Shown piece after piece: positions 24,763 to 37,756 of a DNA stretch of 64,000 nucleotides. A program made the position numbers and the translations under genes. The notes under the pieces are model-generated. The model saw nothing but the letters and a program-made list of their open reading frames with translations, made no database searches and was not told the DNA's origin. The DNA is from Stercorarius parasiticus (lineage: Eukaryota; Chordata; Aves; Charadriiformes; Stercorariidae): assembly GCA_013396915.1 (NCBI GenBank), contig VWZL01002562.1, positions 437,068 to 501,067 of the forward strand. The letters run 5' to 3'. Each line of letters starts with the position of its first letter. Position 1 is the stretch's first letter.

Positions 24763-27700
24763 AGTAAGAAGGAATCAACTGATATAGGAGCTTAATGAAT
24801 TGTTCTATTTGACAATTATCGGCCATAAGTAACATGACTCCACTACCTCACAGAATTGAATGAGACTAGCTGACTGGAATTAAATAAAGCAGGAACGTAA
24901 CTTTTGCCAGCAAAAATACAAAAACCAGATAACAGTAGCAGCAGTAGCTGCTGTTAATCCCAGGAAACAGTTTTTCTCCTTTTGCCAAAGCAGCCATTTT
25001 CCCCAAGAGCAATTCTCATTCCAAGGCCAAGGTGGTGCTCAAATATAGTAAGTAACACCCACCTTTCTCAGAAGATACCTGCTTCAACTCTACCCCATCC
25101 AATGCATTCAAGCAGGGAAAGAACCAAACCAATTTACTCTCCACAGGAGGACTTTGACCTTCATGCAATGGAGTTCATACACATAGCTATTATCGTAAAA
25201 CTGTGCACAGTCAAAACTAGCAGATTAAAAACTAAGTGTTTTACGAATTTACCAGCTTATCTACAAATTACATTTTCTAAAAAAGCTCCATGTTCCCCAT
25301 CTGGACTATATTTTGAGAATTGCTTCTATTTCAGAAAGTTTCTGTTAACATCTAGATAAACATGACAACCTCTCCAACCAAGTTTTGGGTCCTCACTCAC
25401 TAGAGTTTGCTTCAGCTTCAAATATCTCAGAAAAGATATTCAACAAACACCAATAAGAAACCTGGAATTTACCTCCCATTAGTGTATCAATACACCAAAT
25501 AGTCCTTATTAATGGAGTGGATTTCACTGGCTACTGTTATGTCATGTAGGTTCCATGCCTCTAGAAACTTATTTCTTAGGAAGAGGAAAGCCTAAGGTAG
25601 ATGCCTAGGACTGCAAAGCAGAAGGAGACCACTTTATTTCTGTAGCTTCAAAAACCAAGGAATAAGTAACAAATAGAGCTGAAAACTGCCTACAGAATTG
25701 AGATATTTAAGCCATGCATTTGCAATATGATCACTTTGTTGCCATTCAATTTTCTTTCTTAAATCATATGCATAGAAAACCTGGGAATAAAAATATGCTT
25801 TCTGCAGATTGAGCAGGTTGGACAGTGGAACATGATTTTCTGTAGCCTATCTAAAGGAGCACAAACAACACTTTGTTTCTCAGACGTTTCCAAGTGAAAA
25901 GTCAAGACATCTTTGGATTCATCTGAAAGTAAAACTTGCAATGATAAAAATGGGAGATCCCATTGTGGAAAGTTCAATTTTTATTCCAGGTTAACAGTTG
26001 TTAATGATCTTGTATTGATGCAATACCTGCATATATAAAAGCGACAAAGACTCCAAGAACAGAAGGCAAGGAGTTCTACTGATATCCTAATTAGACAAGA
26101 TAGTAAAAAAACCACATAGCTCTCTAGAAAAAGCCCTCAATACACACAACACTGTCAAAGCAAAAAATTCAGAGAATTAGATTTTAAGAAATATTTTTAG
26201 TTTCCGTGGCAGGAAACCCTTCCCAGTAGCAGCTCCCTCCTCAGTCACCTCACTGCATAACAGTTTTAGCTGAGCAGCTTTTGGGTAATTCACACCATTC
26301 TACCTCAAATGCTTACACAGGTGTGAGCTGCTGAACCTGGCTCTTTTGCAGACAGCTGTGGAAGGAGAAAAAAAAAAAATATCCTCAGACTGCAGACCAA
26401 AAGCAAAGCAGGGAAGAAAGGAAAAAATCAATTGACTTCTGCTACCAAGTAAAAACTTTACAGCTGTTTTAAAAAGGTACTGAGCTACCAATTTGCTTTT
26501 CTATCACACCAGTTATTAGGCACACTCCTGGCTTTAACTACCATTTTCTGCTCCAACCATTTGTGTAACACAAAGAGGAATACAGGGCAAGCAAAACTTG
26601 TTTAATTAGAAATGCTGTTTGCTAAGCATTCAGAGGAAGTTACAGAATTGTGTGTTTCACCATAATGATATTTAACCTAATGAAAATTTTCTTAAAATAG
26701 GATTTGTTTCCCTTACATGACATAAATATCTTGTTCATACTAATTACAGCTGATTCACACAATAAAGCAGCTACCATAAAGTTAAAACACGGATATGTGA
26801 ACAAGTTAGCACAGGGTAATCTAGGTTATCAACCTTTAGGGTACATCACCTGTGCTGTGGTAATGCTGTGTAAATGCTTTCACCCCATAGTACATGCAAA
26901 GTAGCTGATCCCCACTCAAAGAGCTGTTGAAAGAATTTCTGCTCCTTTGCCAGCTAGTCCTCTGGCTTCGAACAGATGTGGTCAGAAACTATATGAGACC
27001 AAGTCCTGGCAGGAACTACAGCTCAAGATACTACCATTAACCAGGAACCAAATAACAACCCTCCTTAAAATGTTGTAAACCCTATCACAGGCTTCGGTGA
27101 AAACACAATTTTGCCTGCTCTTTCTGGGTTTGTTTCTTAGAAACTACTTATTCAATGCTTAGAGAAGTGACCTGGCTGTTAATCCAACATTTGTGTGGTT
27201 GCAATGCAACAGACATTTCAGAAAACTTTGGTCTGACAGAGTGCTTAACTCAAATTGTTTCTTTACAAACATCTTGACATATGGAGAACATTATCCTGGC
27301 AGCTTATGATGACCTATGGTCTACATGAGTGGTGCTGTTATAACAGCAAGAAACATGTATGTAGTTAGAAAGGAAAAGTGAAAAGCAGATTGAGTGTGTA
27401 CACAGACATAGATAAAGTTTCCAGCACTCTCCAGGGAATTTGACACACAATATAAACAATTATAATGAGTAAGAGAGTTATCCAAATCTTCCTGGATTAC
27501 CATATAAATGTTTCTCCTCATATGCATTACATTTTGGATAATAGCAATAGTATTTACTGGAATGAAGAATTACTTCTGTAAACTTGGGATTGTGTCTAAT
27601 ATAACTGAATGTGAAGTCTCTGAAACAAGCCTTCTGATAACTCAACCAGAATATTATTACCCACTATTGATCCAAGAACTGAGCTGAAATTTGGAAATTT

Positions 27701-29093
27701 GAGTTATTTCAGTTAGAATGGAAAATATTGGAACTTCCACAGCTATGATTCCAGACTTCAAAATAAGTTTCAGATATTCCCTTTCTTTTCTCAGAAGCAA
27801 CAGTTATAGTGCTATTATGCTTTGTGCCCTTTGAAACACAACAATTTATCAACAAAAAACACAACCCAAACCCCCAATCACCTATGATTCACCTCCTTCA
27901 TCTGAACCACCTTATTAAAGCTTTTAATACCTGAATATATCTCGCATTTTTATGAAGATAGTAGTCATAATAAAACACCAGTTCGTTCATTCATTTTCAT
28001 AGCTACACAGATTTCTTTTTAAATTATAGAAATCCATTTTGATAAACAATTCAAGTTTTGGATGGGCATAAGTGTCCATATAGTGTCTTTATCTGAAGCT
28101 AATTACACAACTCAGCTTTGGAACTTCTCTTTAGTTGTATTAGATACTCCAGCCTAGCAACTCTTGCTGAATCAGTACTGTGCAGAGCAAAGATCTCATT
28201 ATACATTCAGAGTTTAACCCTCAATATTGGTATTTAACTGGCCACTTAACTAAAAGTGTTGGTACTGGTATCTCAAAACTTTGCTTTTTGAGCTTCATTG
28301 CTCTCCATTCATCAGGCTGGGAGAGGGCTGCATGCTTATGACACTTTGTACTGCCTCACTCTGTATTTGTGAAAGTCCTTGTTCTAGTAATCCATTTTTT
28401 TCCACAGGACCAGCATCTGACCGACCTGTTCCTTTCCATTTTTTGCATCAGTGATACATTTCATTGTTTTCACAAACAATGTATTATTTCTCTAAATCTT
28501 CATGTGTCACGAGTTGGATTAGGATCAGGTATTAAAAGACAAAGTCATACAAAAATAGTTTCCAGCTTCCATCATCCTCATTAACAACAACTTCTGTTAA
28601 CTTCTCCAAGGAATGATTAAAATTCAGTGGCAAATTTATGGTCTCCTCGGGGGACCTTTGGTCTCCCTTTCCTGATCTTGCTCTGGAAGTCCAAATGCAA
28701 CTGAGCAACAGCACCTAGGCACCTATTCCTTGGAAAGGCAGGTGCTAAGATGGGAAGTTCTCAAGCTGCAAGATGCTGAATCAGACCTGAACAGATGGTC
28801 TCCCAGTTCTCTTGCTAGTATTTAGCTAGGTTGAAATTGGTGACTGACCTCAAACCCCATACCCAGTGCCTGCATTACCTAGCACAAGTCTTTCACAGAG
28901 TAAATCCTGCAGCATTCCTTGACTTGGGTGACTCTGTCCAGCCACTCAGCTGAATATGATATAAATGAGAACCAAATACCTGAAATCAGTTTTGCATTAT
29001 TTGGTCTTGAACAATTTGACCTTTCCACTTTGGAAATCCCCTCATTACCAAAAAAAGTTCAATAAATGTTCCATTCCATTTTCCTTAATTCTT
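24763..29093. other. non-coding stretch, nothing recognised
   Basis: AT-rich DNA. The 125-codon plus-strand open frame at 24982-25359 starts beside a fair acceptor (TTTTTCTCCTTTTGCCAAAG) and contains a donor-like ATATA|GTAAGTAA at about 25046. It has no recognisable family and was not called. Otherwise no repeat, RNA or exon is seen. Confidence 0.5.
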
Positions 29094-29302
29094 TGAGGAG
29101 GAACTTCTTTACTTTGAGGGTGGCAGAGCCCTGGCACAGGCTGCCCAGAGAGATGGTGGAGTCTCCATCTCTGGAGACATTCCAAACCCACCTGGACGCG
29201 TTCCTGTGCAACCTGCTCTACGTGACCCTGGTCTGGCAGGGGGGTTGGACTAGATGATCTCCAGAGGTCTCTTCCAACTCCTACCATTCTGTGATTCTGT
29301 GA
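29094..29302 (+). mobile_element. CR1 LINE, 5'-truncated 3' end
   Basis: A plus-strand CR1 tail. It reads 'CACAGGCTGCCCAGAGAGAT', 'GGAGTCTCCATCTCTGGAGA', 'GGGGTTGGACTAGATGATCT', 'CCAGAGGTCTCTTCCAACTCC' and the terminus ATTCTGTGATTCTGTGA. About 210 bp survive. The minus-strand 113-codon frame and the plus-strand 63-codon frame here are shadows of this element. Confidence 0.95.
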
Positions 29303-32300
29303 CATAGCTAATCTCTGCTGAGAAATCTCAGAGCTTTCCTGGTCTCCTGTGTTCCACTGAACTTGTTTCCTGACAGGAGAAACCACAGATCTGTCCTCAA
29401 CATTTCACACTGCTGCATTAGGGTTGGGTTTCATCATCTATCCAGATACTATAACAAGCACTCTTTGGTCCTTTCTGGGAAAGTTTTACTCATTATCCTA
29501 CTTCTCCTCATGAAACCTCCAAGTTTAATCATAATACTTTCTGGAAATTTTTGAGCTCCTCAAGCATCTCCTGATTATTATTTCTTCTTTGTGACCCAAA
29601 TAATCTGGCAGACTTCAGGGTCTTACATATTTGAATGAATCAAGACAGGAAATAGTTGATAGAGACAAGTATCTTTACTGCACCCTCCCCATTTGCAAAG
29701 ATCACATGAAGTTGTATATTCCTACCTGCAGCAGGAATCAAGAGTAGTTGTCTGTTCACCAGCTCCAGCCTCTTTCTATGTAGCACTCACTCCCAAGCAC
29801 TCCTTCCTTCTCAGCTTCCCCTTCCTACCTAGAACACCTCTTATGACCATGTCTATTGTCTCCTTTCTGACACTTCTCTCATCCATTTTCTGTCTCACTT
29901 TCACCTTCAAACAATGACATTCTGCTACCCATATTTGCACTCCGCACGGATTTGATTTGCGGGCCTGTGTTTAGTGGGGAGGCTTCTAATGCTCTGCTTC
30001 TCCCATTTAGTTTCATAATGGAGATCTCCTGATGAAAGCCATCCCCATACACCTTAGTGTCCACCTATGACAGCCCTCAAGCATGCTCATGTTCACTTGC
30101 CATGGCTCAGCCAACTTACAGTAGGCTGGTAAGCTACAGAAAGCCAATTATATTTCTGATCTGAGAGAACGAAGCTCTGTCTTTGGATCCGCTCTTCTTC
30201 TTGAAGTAATAGTAGCACTGGTTAGTGCCAACTTGAATGCTGGCTTTTGCAGCATTAGTCCAATCAAGCCAAGCAGAGAGGCTGTCTTTTTGTGTTTGGA
30301 ACTAATGATTGGACACTTCGATCCCAAAGCACCTACTCAAATTGATTAAGCTGTGGCAACCCCATTACAACAGTAAGACAAAACATAACTCACATATCTT
30401 TCACAAGAGTTTAACCAAAGGCATTGCATACCTTGCATTTCTGACACTCTACACCCATGGACACTGTTGGGTTCATTGCTCATATGACAAGCAATGACTT
30501 GATCAAATTTACTTGGCGTAACATGTGCCCAAGAACTGTGTCTTTCATGAACCATACTGTCAGGTACCTGAGGAGGAAAAAGAATACAGTACTCCTCCCT
30601 CTGCTATTTAGGCTGAACATAATGTCCCCAGATCTGGCCAGTAGCATCCCAGCAGTGCGTGACTTTCTGCACTAGACTCGGCTTCACTCAATGGGAAAAT
30701 TGATAATGGAGAATAAAAATAAAAGAAAATTATTTATTTTTTTTTTAGTGCTTGAGAAAGTGAGCATCTCTTTAGCTGCCAGCTCAATTATTCCTGTTAG
30801 GAATTAATTTGTTGATGTTTCCACAGCTACAACTTTCCAAAGCCCATACAAGAACAAATTACATGGCATGAGGGCTAAAAAAAAGGAAAAAAAGTTTTGT
30901 TTTGTTTTTTCATATTATTTACAGTAGGGCTCAACAATTGGGAAACATGGATTCTACAAGAACTACTGCAAAATGACAACCATTAACATGTTATTCTATA
31001 GAACATTTAGATACTATGAATATTTTCCAGCTGAAATCTGTCCAGGTTTTCTTCTATCCAGTGTCCTGTGCTTAGTCCAGAAACATTAATGATGAAAATC
31101 TAGACAGCATTACATTGTGTGAACTATTAGATGTACACTGATGATATTTGATTTTATATTGCCTTTGGCTTAGTCAGTTCGTAGAATTTAAATGATCTGA
31201 ATTCTGGCTAGCATCTGCTGTTGAATGAGTAAACAGTAAATCAAACTTAAGACTTCATTAGAGTTGAAAGTCTGTTTTCCTACAGATCTGGTATACCACA
31301 TGATGCAATCAAACACGTTATTATCTGTCAAGCATCCAAAAATGAACTAAATGACTCATAAAAGCAATAAGTAAGACATGGTCTCTGCCCCTGAAATACC
31401 TTACATTGTAAAATTAAAACAAGACCCCTAGAAAGGCTAAATTCTGAGGAACCAGGTTAGTCCTATGATGAAAAGGAAGAACGCGGGTTACAAATATGAT
31501 AAAGCACACAGACACACTCCTACAAGGGAGGAAGATGGAACTTACACTGCGCGCAGCTGCAGTAGGCTAATAGTCCTGTACATGTATTCTCCACACAGAA
31601 AATGTGAGTTACTTTATCCAGTAATTCCGTTCAGATGTTTTCCCACTATTCATATTTCCTTGGGCAGTAGATTCCAGCTTTTCCCCTAAATGAAGGTGTG
31701 TCTACTTCCCTGCTTTTATTGTAGTAACCTACAAATCCATGAGGTTGTTGTAGGACACTCCTGATTTTAACTGAGTCTTTTTTTAGATTTGTTAGATAGC
31801 AATCAATAGGTATTTCCAGTAAATCAGTGCTAATATCTCTTCTGACTACCAGTTGTTCACATACAAAAAACTCAATACAGTTAACTTTGAAAACTTTAAA
31901 GCAAAAAAATCCTGGTTCTGTGCAGCATAACAACAAAAAAAAATCATAACTGCAGAGCGTACTCAGCAGGCCTCTCTATGATTTACAATACAGCCTAATA
32001 AAATTATGCCTCATGGAGAATGGGGAAGAACCTTACTCTACCCCACCATGCCTGGCTTGTGCGACAGACAGCAGCTGCTACTGAGATAATTTGCAGAAGA
32101 CAGAGTGTATTTCAAGAATGCATTTAAAAATCCAAACACAGCTGTACATATACATGACCATACACACATGAAAAGAAATATATGAAATAATTACAGAAGC
32201 CTCCATTATACTTACTGCTTACATTTTGCAATTAGGTACTAAGCGTTCTATATTTCAAACGCACATGGATTTCTTTTTTATTAGGAATGTCTAGTAGTCA

Positions 32301-32934
32301 TAACACAAACAATGCTTTTGCATTCTGTTAATTCAGACTTGCTAAAATTAATTACATTTAAAAGTGTAGGTATTTGGACAACACCAGCCACAAAGCTCCA
32401 AACTTCTACTTTGGTTGTAACAGCCAAGGAGTACTACAGTGACACTGTAAAGTGACCCTGCTGGTAATGACTTTTTTCTTAAGAAATTAGACCTTCAACA
32501 CCTGACAAGTATATCAAATGTTAAATGGCTCATGGTACCAATAAAGAGTATTGATAACTACTTTGGAATAGAATCAGACAAAATTGTGCACTGCATCTTA
32601 CAAAGTCTGAAACTTTCACTATTGCCAGATCATTTTTGCATTTATAGACATTTTAAAACATTATTTAAAATTGTCTGAGAACCATTCTTTATCCAGAACT
32701 CAAATGAGGGATGTGAAGAACAACTATTCAAATTTTTGTCTTATCTACATTGCTCAAATCTTGCCACAGACTTCCTCTGCTATAATCCATCTGAAGTGTT
32801 TCCTCAGGATAAAAATCAATGCCCTGATATGCTTTCCACCATTATAGAACCTTTTCCTATGTTTTCCACCATGTGTGCTTCATATACCCTAATTAATCTT
32901 TATAACCACTTCATTTAAATGACTGTCACTTTCA
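29303..32934. other. non-coding stretch, nothing recognised
   Basis: No recognisable gene or repeat. A run of T near 30733-30746 and T/A runs near 30880-30910 are simple sequence. Open frames reach 96 codons (31646-31936, minus) without splice or family support. Confidence 0.5.
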
Positions 32935-33012
32935 AACTGGGCACTGAAGCATAGCAAGGTCAAAGATGTTCAGCAGTTTAATGATCTGATTCAAGATGCC
33001 CAGGACCATATT
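32935..33012 (-). mobile_element. possible MIR-like fragment
   Basis: 'CAAACTGGGCACTGAAGCATAGCAAGGTCAAAGATGTTCAG' resembles the reverse-complement MIR block 'aactgaggcacagagaggttaa... aaggtcacacag'. One block only, so the call is weak. Confidence 0.25.
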
Positions 33013-33855
33013 TTTCAGAGTACCTTACATATCAAAAGCATACTTCTATTGATTTGCTTGAGTCAGAGTTGGACACCTTCTTAGCACTTGTACATGAGGA
33101 CCTCAAATAACATACCTAGAAAGCCACCACCGCACAAATTCTGTGAGCCCAACCAATTTGGTTTATATGCCTCGCCTAGCGATACAAAGCACCATGAGGG
33201 CAGGCATCAGCACAGAATTCATTTCTCAAGGACAGTGTTCATCTATGCTACCAAGAGATGATCCGTACTCTGGAGCCCCTCTCACCCCTATCCATCAATT
33301 CTAACAGCTGAAAAAGTGAGGCAAGGACTCTACAGAGAACTAAGCTCTTTAATATTTGCAAAGTCTCTTCCTCAAAGCAGGTCCATCATGGGCACCTTAA
33401 CAAGCGTCAGTCACAGAAGAAAAAAGGTAGACTGAATATATGTATGCCAAAAAGCACACATGCAAGGGGATGGGAAAAAATTTGTTTAGCATTTTATAAC
33501 TTTTATGTGCTCTAATTTGCAACCTTAATGTTTTCAATGTTATGTTTTGAAAAAACTCAGAAAGTCGACCATGTGGCATCATGCTGGCACCTGTATGATT
33601 CATCATCAGTTACAGACCTTATATCTGCCATACAGTCACCTCTGCCACTAGAGCTAAGAGTAACTGATAGTAACAGTACATAGTCATCCTAATGTATACC
33701 ACTACGAAAGTGGATAACACACACTTCCAACTCGGCCAAGTATCAGTAGATTTTCACTGAGAAGGAAAGGATACATCTCTAACACAAAAGCAAATGTCAG
33801 CTTTCTACATCAAAACAAAGAACTGCTAGAGTGTAAAAAGAAAAACACAGGTCCA

Positions 33856-33872
33856 GGGGGGGTTGGGGGGGG
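33856..33872 (+). repeat. double G-run (G7 TT G8)
   Basis: Seven G, TT, then eight G, followed by a short (AG)n. It can supply four G-tracts for an intramolecular quadruplex and is likely length-variable. Confidence 0.8.
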
Positions 33873-34039
33873 AGAGAGAAACAAAAAACCCCTGGAACAC
33901 ACTAGAATTTTTTAGCACTGAAGAAATAATGTATTTTTATGTAGTCTTGTGCACAGAACTGGCAGACCTGTTTTGGCTTAAGCTTCAAAAATATGAAAAA
34001 AGGAAAAAAAAAAATAAAATTAGACTTTGATGGACAATC

Positions 34040-34135
34040 AGCATGGAAAATTTCATCCCAAATACTTAATACCTGGAAATGTTTTAAGCAACTGAAAACA
34101 TCTTCTAATGGTATGTGTCAGGCAAACTTAATAAT
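34040..34135 (+). repeat. unnamed dispersed repeat, copy A
   Basis: AGCATGGAAAATTTCATCCCAAATACTTAA and 'TTAAGCAACTGAAAAC' line up collinearly with the segment at 62485-62580, with roughly three quarters of positions equal over about 60-90 bp. Two diverged direct copies 28 kb apart show an interspersed repeat. I believe similar sequence is common in sauropsids but cannot name it. Confidence 0.5.
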
Positions 34136-35350
34136 AGGAAGCTGAGCCTGGTGTGACTATAATAAAATTGTTATTCTTTTGTGATTCCACAGCCAAAGAG
34201 TTAGTATAATTTGCCTAAAGACACAAATCTTCCAAAATATTGTTTTCGGTATTAGGACTAACTCATCTTATAAATATACAACATTATATAAATGTCATTT
34301 TTAAAGTAAGAAGTGTCCACCAAACTTCGATCAAATATATGCATTTTGTTAACAGCAATAAGACTTCATAAAACTTCAGAGGTTTTAATGGATTTCCTTT
34401 CCAGACATTAACCATACAGATTTTCCTTAGTTGATGTAGAAAACCCCTGCATCCCTAAGTCCCAAATCAGTACTTTCATGCTAGTAAACAAGAATAAGAA
34501 ATAAAGCTGGTCATAAGACACTGAGATCTTGATTAATAAAACAGTATTTTAATATATTCCTAGAAACAGAAATTTAACTTTGACTATTGCAGTGGTATTT
34601 CTCATGAGAAGCAAAATGCAACTGGAAAGAATCTAAGTGAAAGGTATTCAGCATTTTTTCTTTCAAATGCAATAATCACAAGGCCAGTCTAATTTATCCC
34701 AAGTGACATGTTATTCCATTGGCAGTCTACAAAATTTCTCCAGAATCAGGCCCTGAGTATTCTCTGCTACTAGTCGTATTCTTTACAATTTTGTTTTAAA
34801 GTATCTATACTACATGACTGGGCTCAGTGGTCCAAATAGATGGGATAGAGCAGATGGTATCATAAAAGTAGTCACAAAATGTAAAAAATACAAATACTCC
34901 CTTACATTAAAACACAAGTGAACTACATTTACTGGCCCTTAATAAGACAATCCTTAAACCCTCCTAATCCTTTTACTACTTAATGCTTTAAATATAGTAA
35001 AGTTCTTTGCCGTTTACTAAAGGTTTGCACTCAAGTTAGCATGGTTCAGAGCCGAGACCTATTTTCACTCATGAAAAGGCAAACATACGCTGAACTGTAG
35101 CTACTCTGTTATCCTATTGACTGCGTATTAGCAAGCATCTGGGGAGAAACAGCAAGGAATTGTCACCTCACAAGGAACTGGCAGCAGGAGAGGCGGGGGG
35201 AAGGCTCTCCCTGCCTTCCCAATGCAAGTCTGCTTTGAGTGTTCTCATCTGCCAGAACCCAGTACAGAAGGCAACGAATACTCAACACTAGCAATGAGCA
35301 TATCCTCAGCCAAGAGATAAACCCACACAACAGTGTGCAAAAGATTTCAA
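34136..35350. other. non-coding stretch, nothing recognised
   Basis: No identifiable element between the unnamed repeat and the first TA/CA-rich block. The long minus-strand frame 35163-35591 runs through the simple repeat and is not coding. Confidence 0.5.
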
Positions 35351-35394
35351 ACATATATACATGCATATACATATATGTATGTGTATATATATAT
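35351..35394. repeat. (TA/CA)n microsatellite
   Basis: Alternating purine-pyrimidine sequence (ATATATACATGCATATACAT and onward, ending in TATATATATATG). Likely polymorphic. Confidence 0.9.
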
Positions 35395-35775
35395 GAAAAA
35401 AAGCCTTTGAGTCCCATATTTAAAAGTGTGCACGATTTATTACCATCAAACGAGATGTAAAAAAGCACAGATCTTGGCTGGCTAAAGTTGAGAGCAACAC
35501 TAAGTACCCATAGACTCTGCCTGCCTTGAGAAATCAGTTCCTGCTGTAAAATAACAGACTTTAGCACATTCTGTAGAATGACATCACCCAAAGTGGCCTG
35601 CCAAAAATGTTACTTTTACATTTCTTCAACAAGAAGATTTCCTTTCACCGCTCCTTTTAATTTTTTTTTTTTTTGTTAGTCAATCGTTCAAAAATACGAA
35701 AGTTCTAAGTATTTCCAGGCCTCTAGATTAGCAGCTTTTAACACAACCAAGTGACTATTCCTTTTAAAAATGTTG

Positions 35776-35858
35776 CATATATATACACACATATATATGT
35801 ATATAGACATGTACATATATACACACACATATATATGTGTATATATACGTNTGTATTT
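35776..35858. repeat. (TA/CA)n microsatellite, palindromic
   Basis: About 80 bp of alternating TA and CA/TG. The arms TATATACACA and TGTGTATATA are inverted copies around an AT-rich centre, so the tract can fold into a hairpin. An ambiguous base (N) at 35851 falls in it, consistent with polymorphism or assembly difficulty. Confidence 0.9.
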
Positions 35859-36149
35859 GCAACCATGCTGAGCTAAAATAATACAAGTTGATGCAACTAC
35901 CATACTGAAATTATTTTTTTCCTTTTGGTTTATCACTATCCCATTGAAGAATACTCCCATTTTATGTGAACAGTGAAAGTATGTCTACTCATTTAATGAG
36001 TTGTAAGTAACCCACTGGATATTACTGAACATGAACAATAAGATAAATCAGTCAAATGAGAAAACTTTTGCATTTTCAAGGAAGCCTTTTAAAAGTTACT
36101 GGATGACAATTACAAGTAATGCATTTCATCCTTCCAAACAGTGTCAACA

Positions 36150-36190
36150 AAAAAAAAAACAAACACCAAAAAAACCCCAAAAAACCCCAG
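36150..36190. repeat. A/C-rich simple sequence
   Basis: An A-run followed by A(6-7)CCCC units (AAAAAAACCCCAAAAAACCCC). It is low complexity and produces the lysine/proline-rich end of a spurious 70-codon frame. Confidence 0.8.
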
Positions 36191-36285
36191 TTCCTAAGTT
36201 AGTTGCAGAAATTGTGGTTCTTTCACTGAAATATTCAAGATAAAATATTCACTTTTTCACTTCTGATGAGGGTTTTGCATCTTAC

Positions 36286-36438
36286 CTTTGTAGAAGCCAC
36301 AGCTGAAGTACACAGAAGTTTTTTTTTCTTTGGCACTCATTGTTCTCAGGTATTGTTACTTTCTCCATTAGTAAGTTGTATAAAGTCAACATCTGGTTCC
36401 TCACTGCAGAAGTTGTGTCTTTATTACTAGGTTTGAAC
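36286..36438 (-). CDS. best candidate internal exon, gene unknown
   Basis: Seen on the minus strand: an acceptor with branch-point-like CTAAT and a pyrimidine-leaning tract (TTGAATTCTCTTATTTAG, AG at 36439-36440), 153 nt open in exactly one frame, and a near-consensus donor (CAAAG|GTAAGATG, GT at 36284-36285). The length is a multiple of three and the exon is phase-symmetric: it begins with the last base of a codon and ends with two bases of the next. The 50 whole codons include 'TSAVRNQMLTLYNLLMEK' and end 'FCVLQLWLLQ'; the look is of an alpha-helical segment. Other frames stop early (TAG and TGA). No repeat resemblance was found. I do not recognise the protein. Inference: one exon of a large-intron gene on the minus strand. 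Chance cannot be excluded, since splice-like pairs around about 50 open codons are expected a few times in 64 kb. Confidence 0.35.
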
Positions 36439-37704
36439 CTAAATAAGAGAATTCAATATTAGTTAATGGTGTAAACCCTGGGATATTTTCCCTTTTGAAA
36501 ACCTTAGAAGGGAGGGAAAAAAAATTTCAGCATGTTCAAGCTAGGAGCATAAGAGTTATATATACAACCCAATGCCATTTCTTTGACTTATAAGTGTGTT
36601 TTAAGTTCCTCTTTTGTAGTTCTTGTTTTTAAGGAAATGAATAGAAATACTACTGAAATCCAGATTTTTTTGAACAGGACTTGGACTAAATTTGAAGCAC
36701 TTTGTACAGTATGGGAAATAAAGCAACTTCAGAGAACAATCCAGTGTTCCCAAGGGGAGAGACAATATAGTCCAATGCAATTTTCTAATGTTTTAATCCA
36801 ATGCTGCAATGTCTTAAACACCACAAAAATTGTCATACACCTAATAAATATTTATATAGTGTATATGTGTGCAATATCTTTTATAGTCAGAATTTTGGAG
36901 GAATCAATATTCTATAATTATTTTTCTCAATGCTTCCACAATGATTTTTTCTAATATAGACTGATTATATCAGGAAAAAGTAGAGCAGGTAATGAATGCC
37001 ACTACTTTGATTTGCTTATGAAGTATCTAATGTTCTCCAAGAACATATGTTGCAGTGCTCATGTAAAAAATATTTTTTAAAGTTATTTTTTATTTATTTA
37101 TTTTTAAAGAGTCTAGGCAATGGTAAATTAAGAACCCCCAATTTACACTGAATTAATCTATCATCTGTGACCCCTTTTTAACGCAAACCTTGAGAAATTT
37201 TCACAGTTACTTTGCGTTATGAGTAAACGAAGGAGAACCAGGTTTTAAGAGTCTCATTTCATGATTTGCAGCTCTTTCTTCTGTATGTTATCCAATTACC
37301 ATTACTTTAGTGATGCTTTCTATTGCCTGTCTTCAGATGACTGATAAAAGACTGATACCATGAAACTGGCATTCTGTTTTCTTGTGACAAGACAAGAAAA
37401 AAAAACAAGAATTCACATCATATTCAAATACACTGATCCCAGTGTGGCTCAGTGAAGTGAATGCAGTCTTACCCAGGCATAAAATGAACTCTTATTTGTT
37501 CTATTAGCTTAGTGATTCCAGGCAACAGAGGATCAATTCAGATTAAGTATGTTTATACGATGGAATGTATTTTTAAAATACAGAGAAAAAAAACCACATG
37601 GACCTATTGTACAGAGAAAGGAAGATTTGATTCAGTTCTGTATATGATATAATATTTAGTAAAATTACAGTTTTGAAGTTAAAACAACATCCTTGCATTT
37701 ACAG
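36439..37704. other. non-coding stretch, nothing recognised
   Basis: AT-rich DNA. The 123-codon plus-strand frame at 36583-36954 has no splice support or family. A T/A-rich run lies near 37068-37112. Confidence 0.5.
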
Positions 37705-37756
37705 TGGCTTTGCTTGCAGATTTTACTCCTCTTTCTTGAAAGGACATCACAGCAAG
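37705..37756 (+). CDS. weak candidate exon, gene unknown
   Basis: A good acceptor (CATCCTTGCATTTACAG) and a strong donor (CAGCAAG|GTAAGATTA) enclose 52 nt open in two frames, one of them reading GFACRFYSSFLKGHHSK. A further splice-bounded 41-nt stretch follows at 38489-38529 (acceptor TTTGTGTCTGTCCTTTAG, donor TTACAA|GTAAGTAC) and is phase-compatible. Both are short, unrecognised and may be chance. Confidence 0.12.

Noticed and set aside
29045..29386. 113-codon open frame on the minus strand
   Set aside because: Antisense to the plus-strand CR1 tail.
35163..35591. 142-codon minus-strand open frame
   Set aside because: Passes through a TA/CA microsatellite, giving a Tyr/Met/Thr-rich artefact; no splice or family support.
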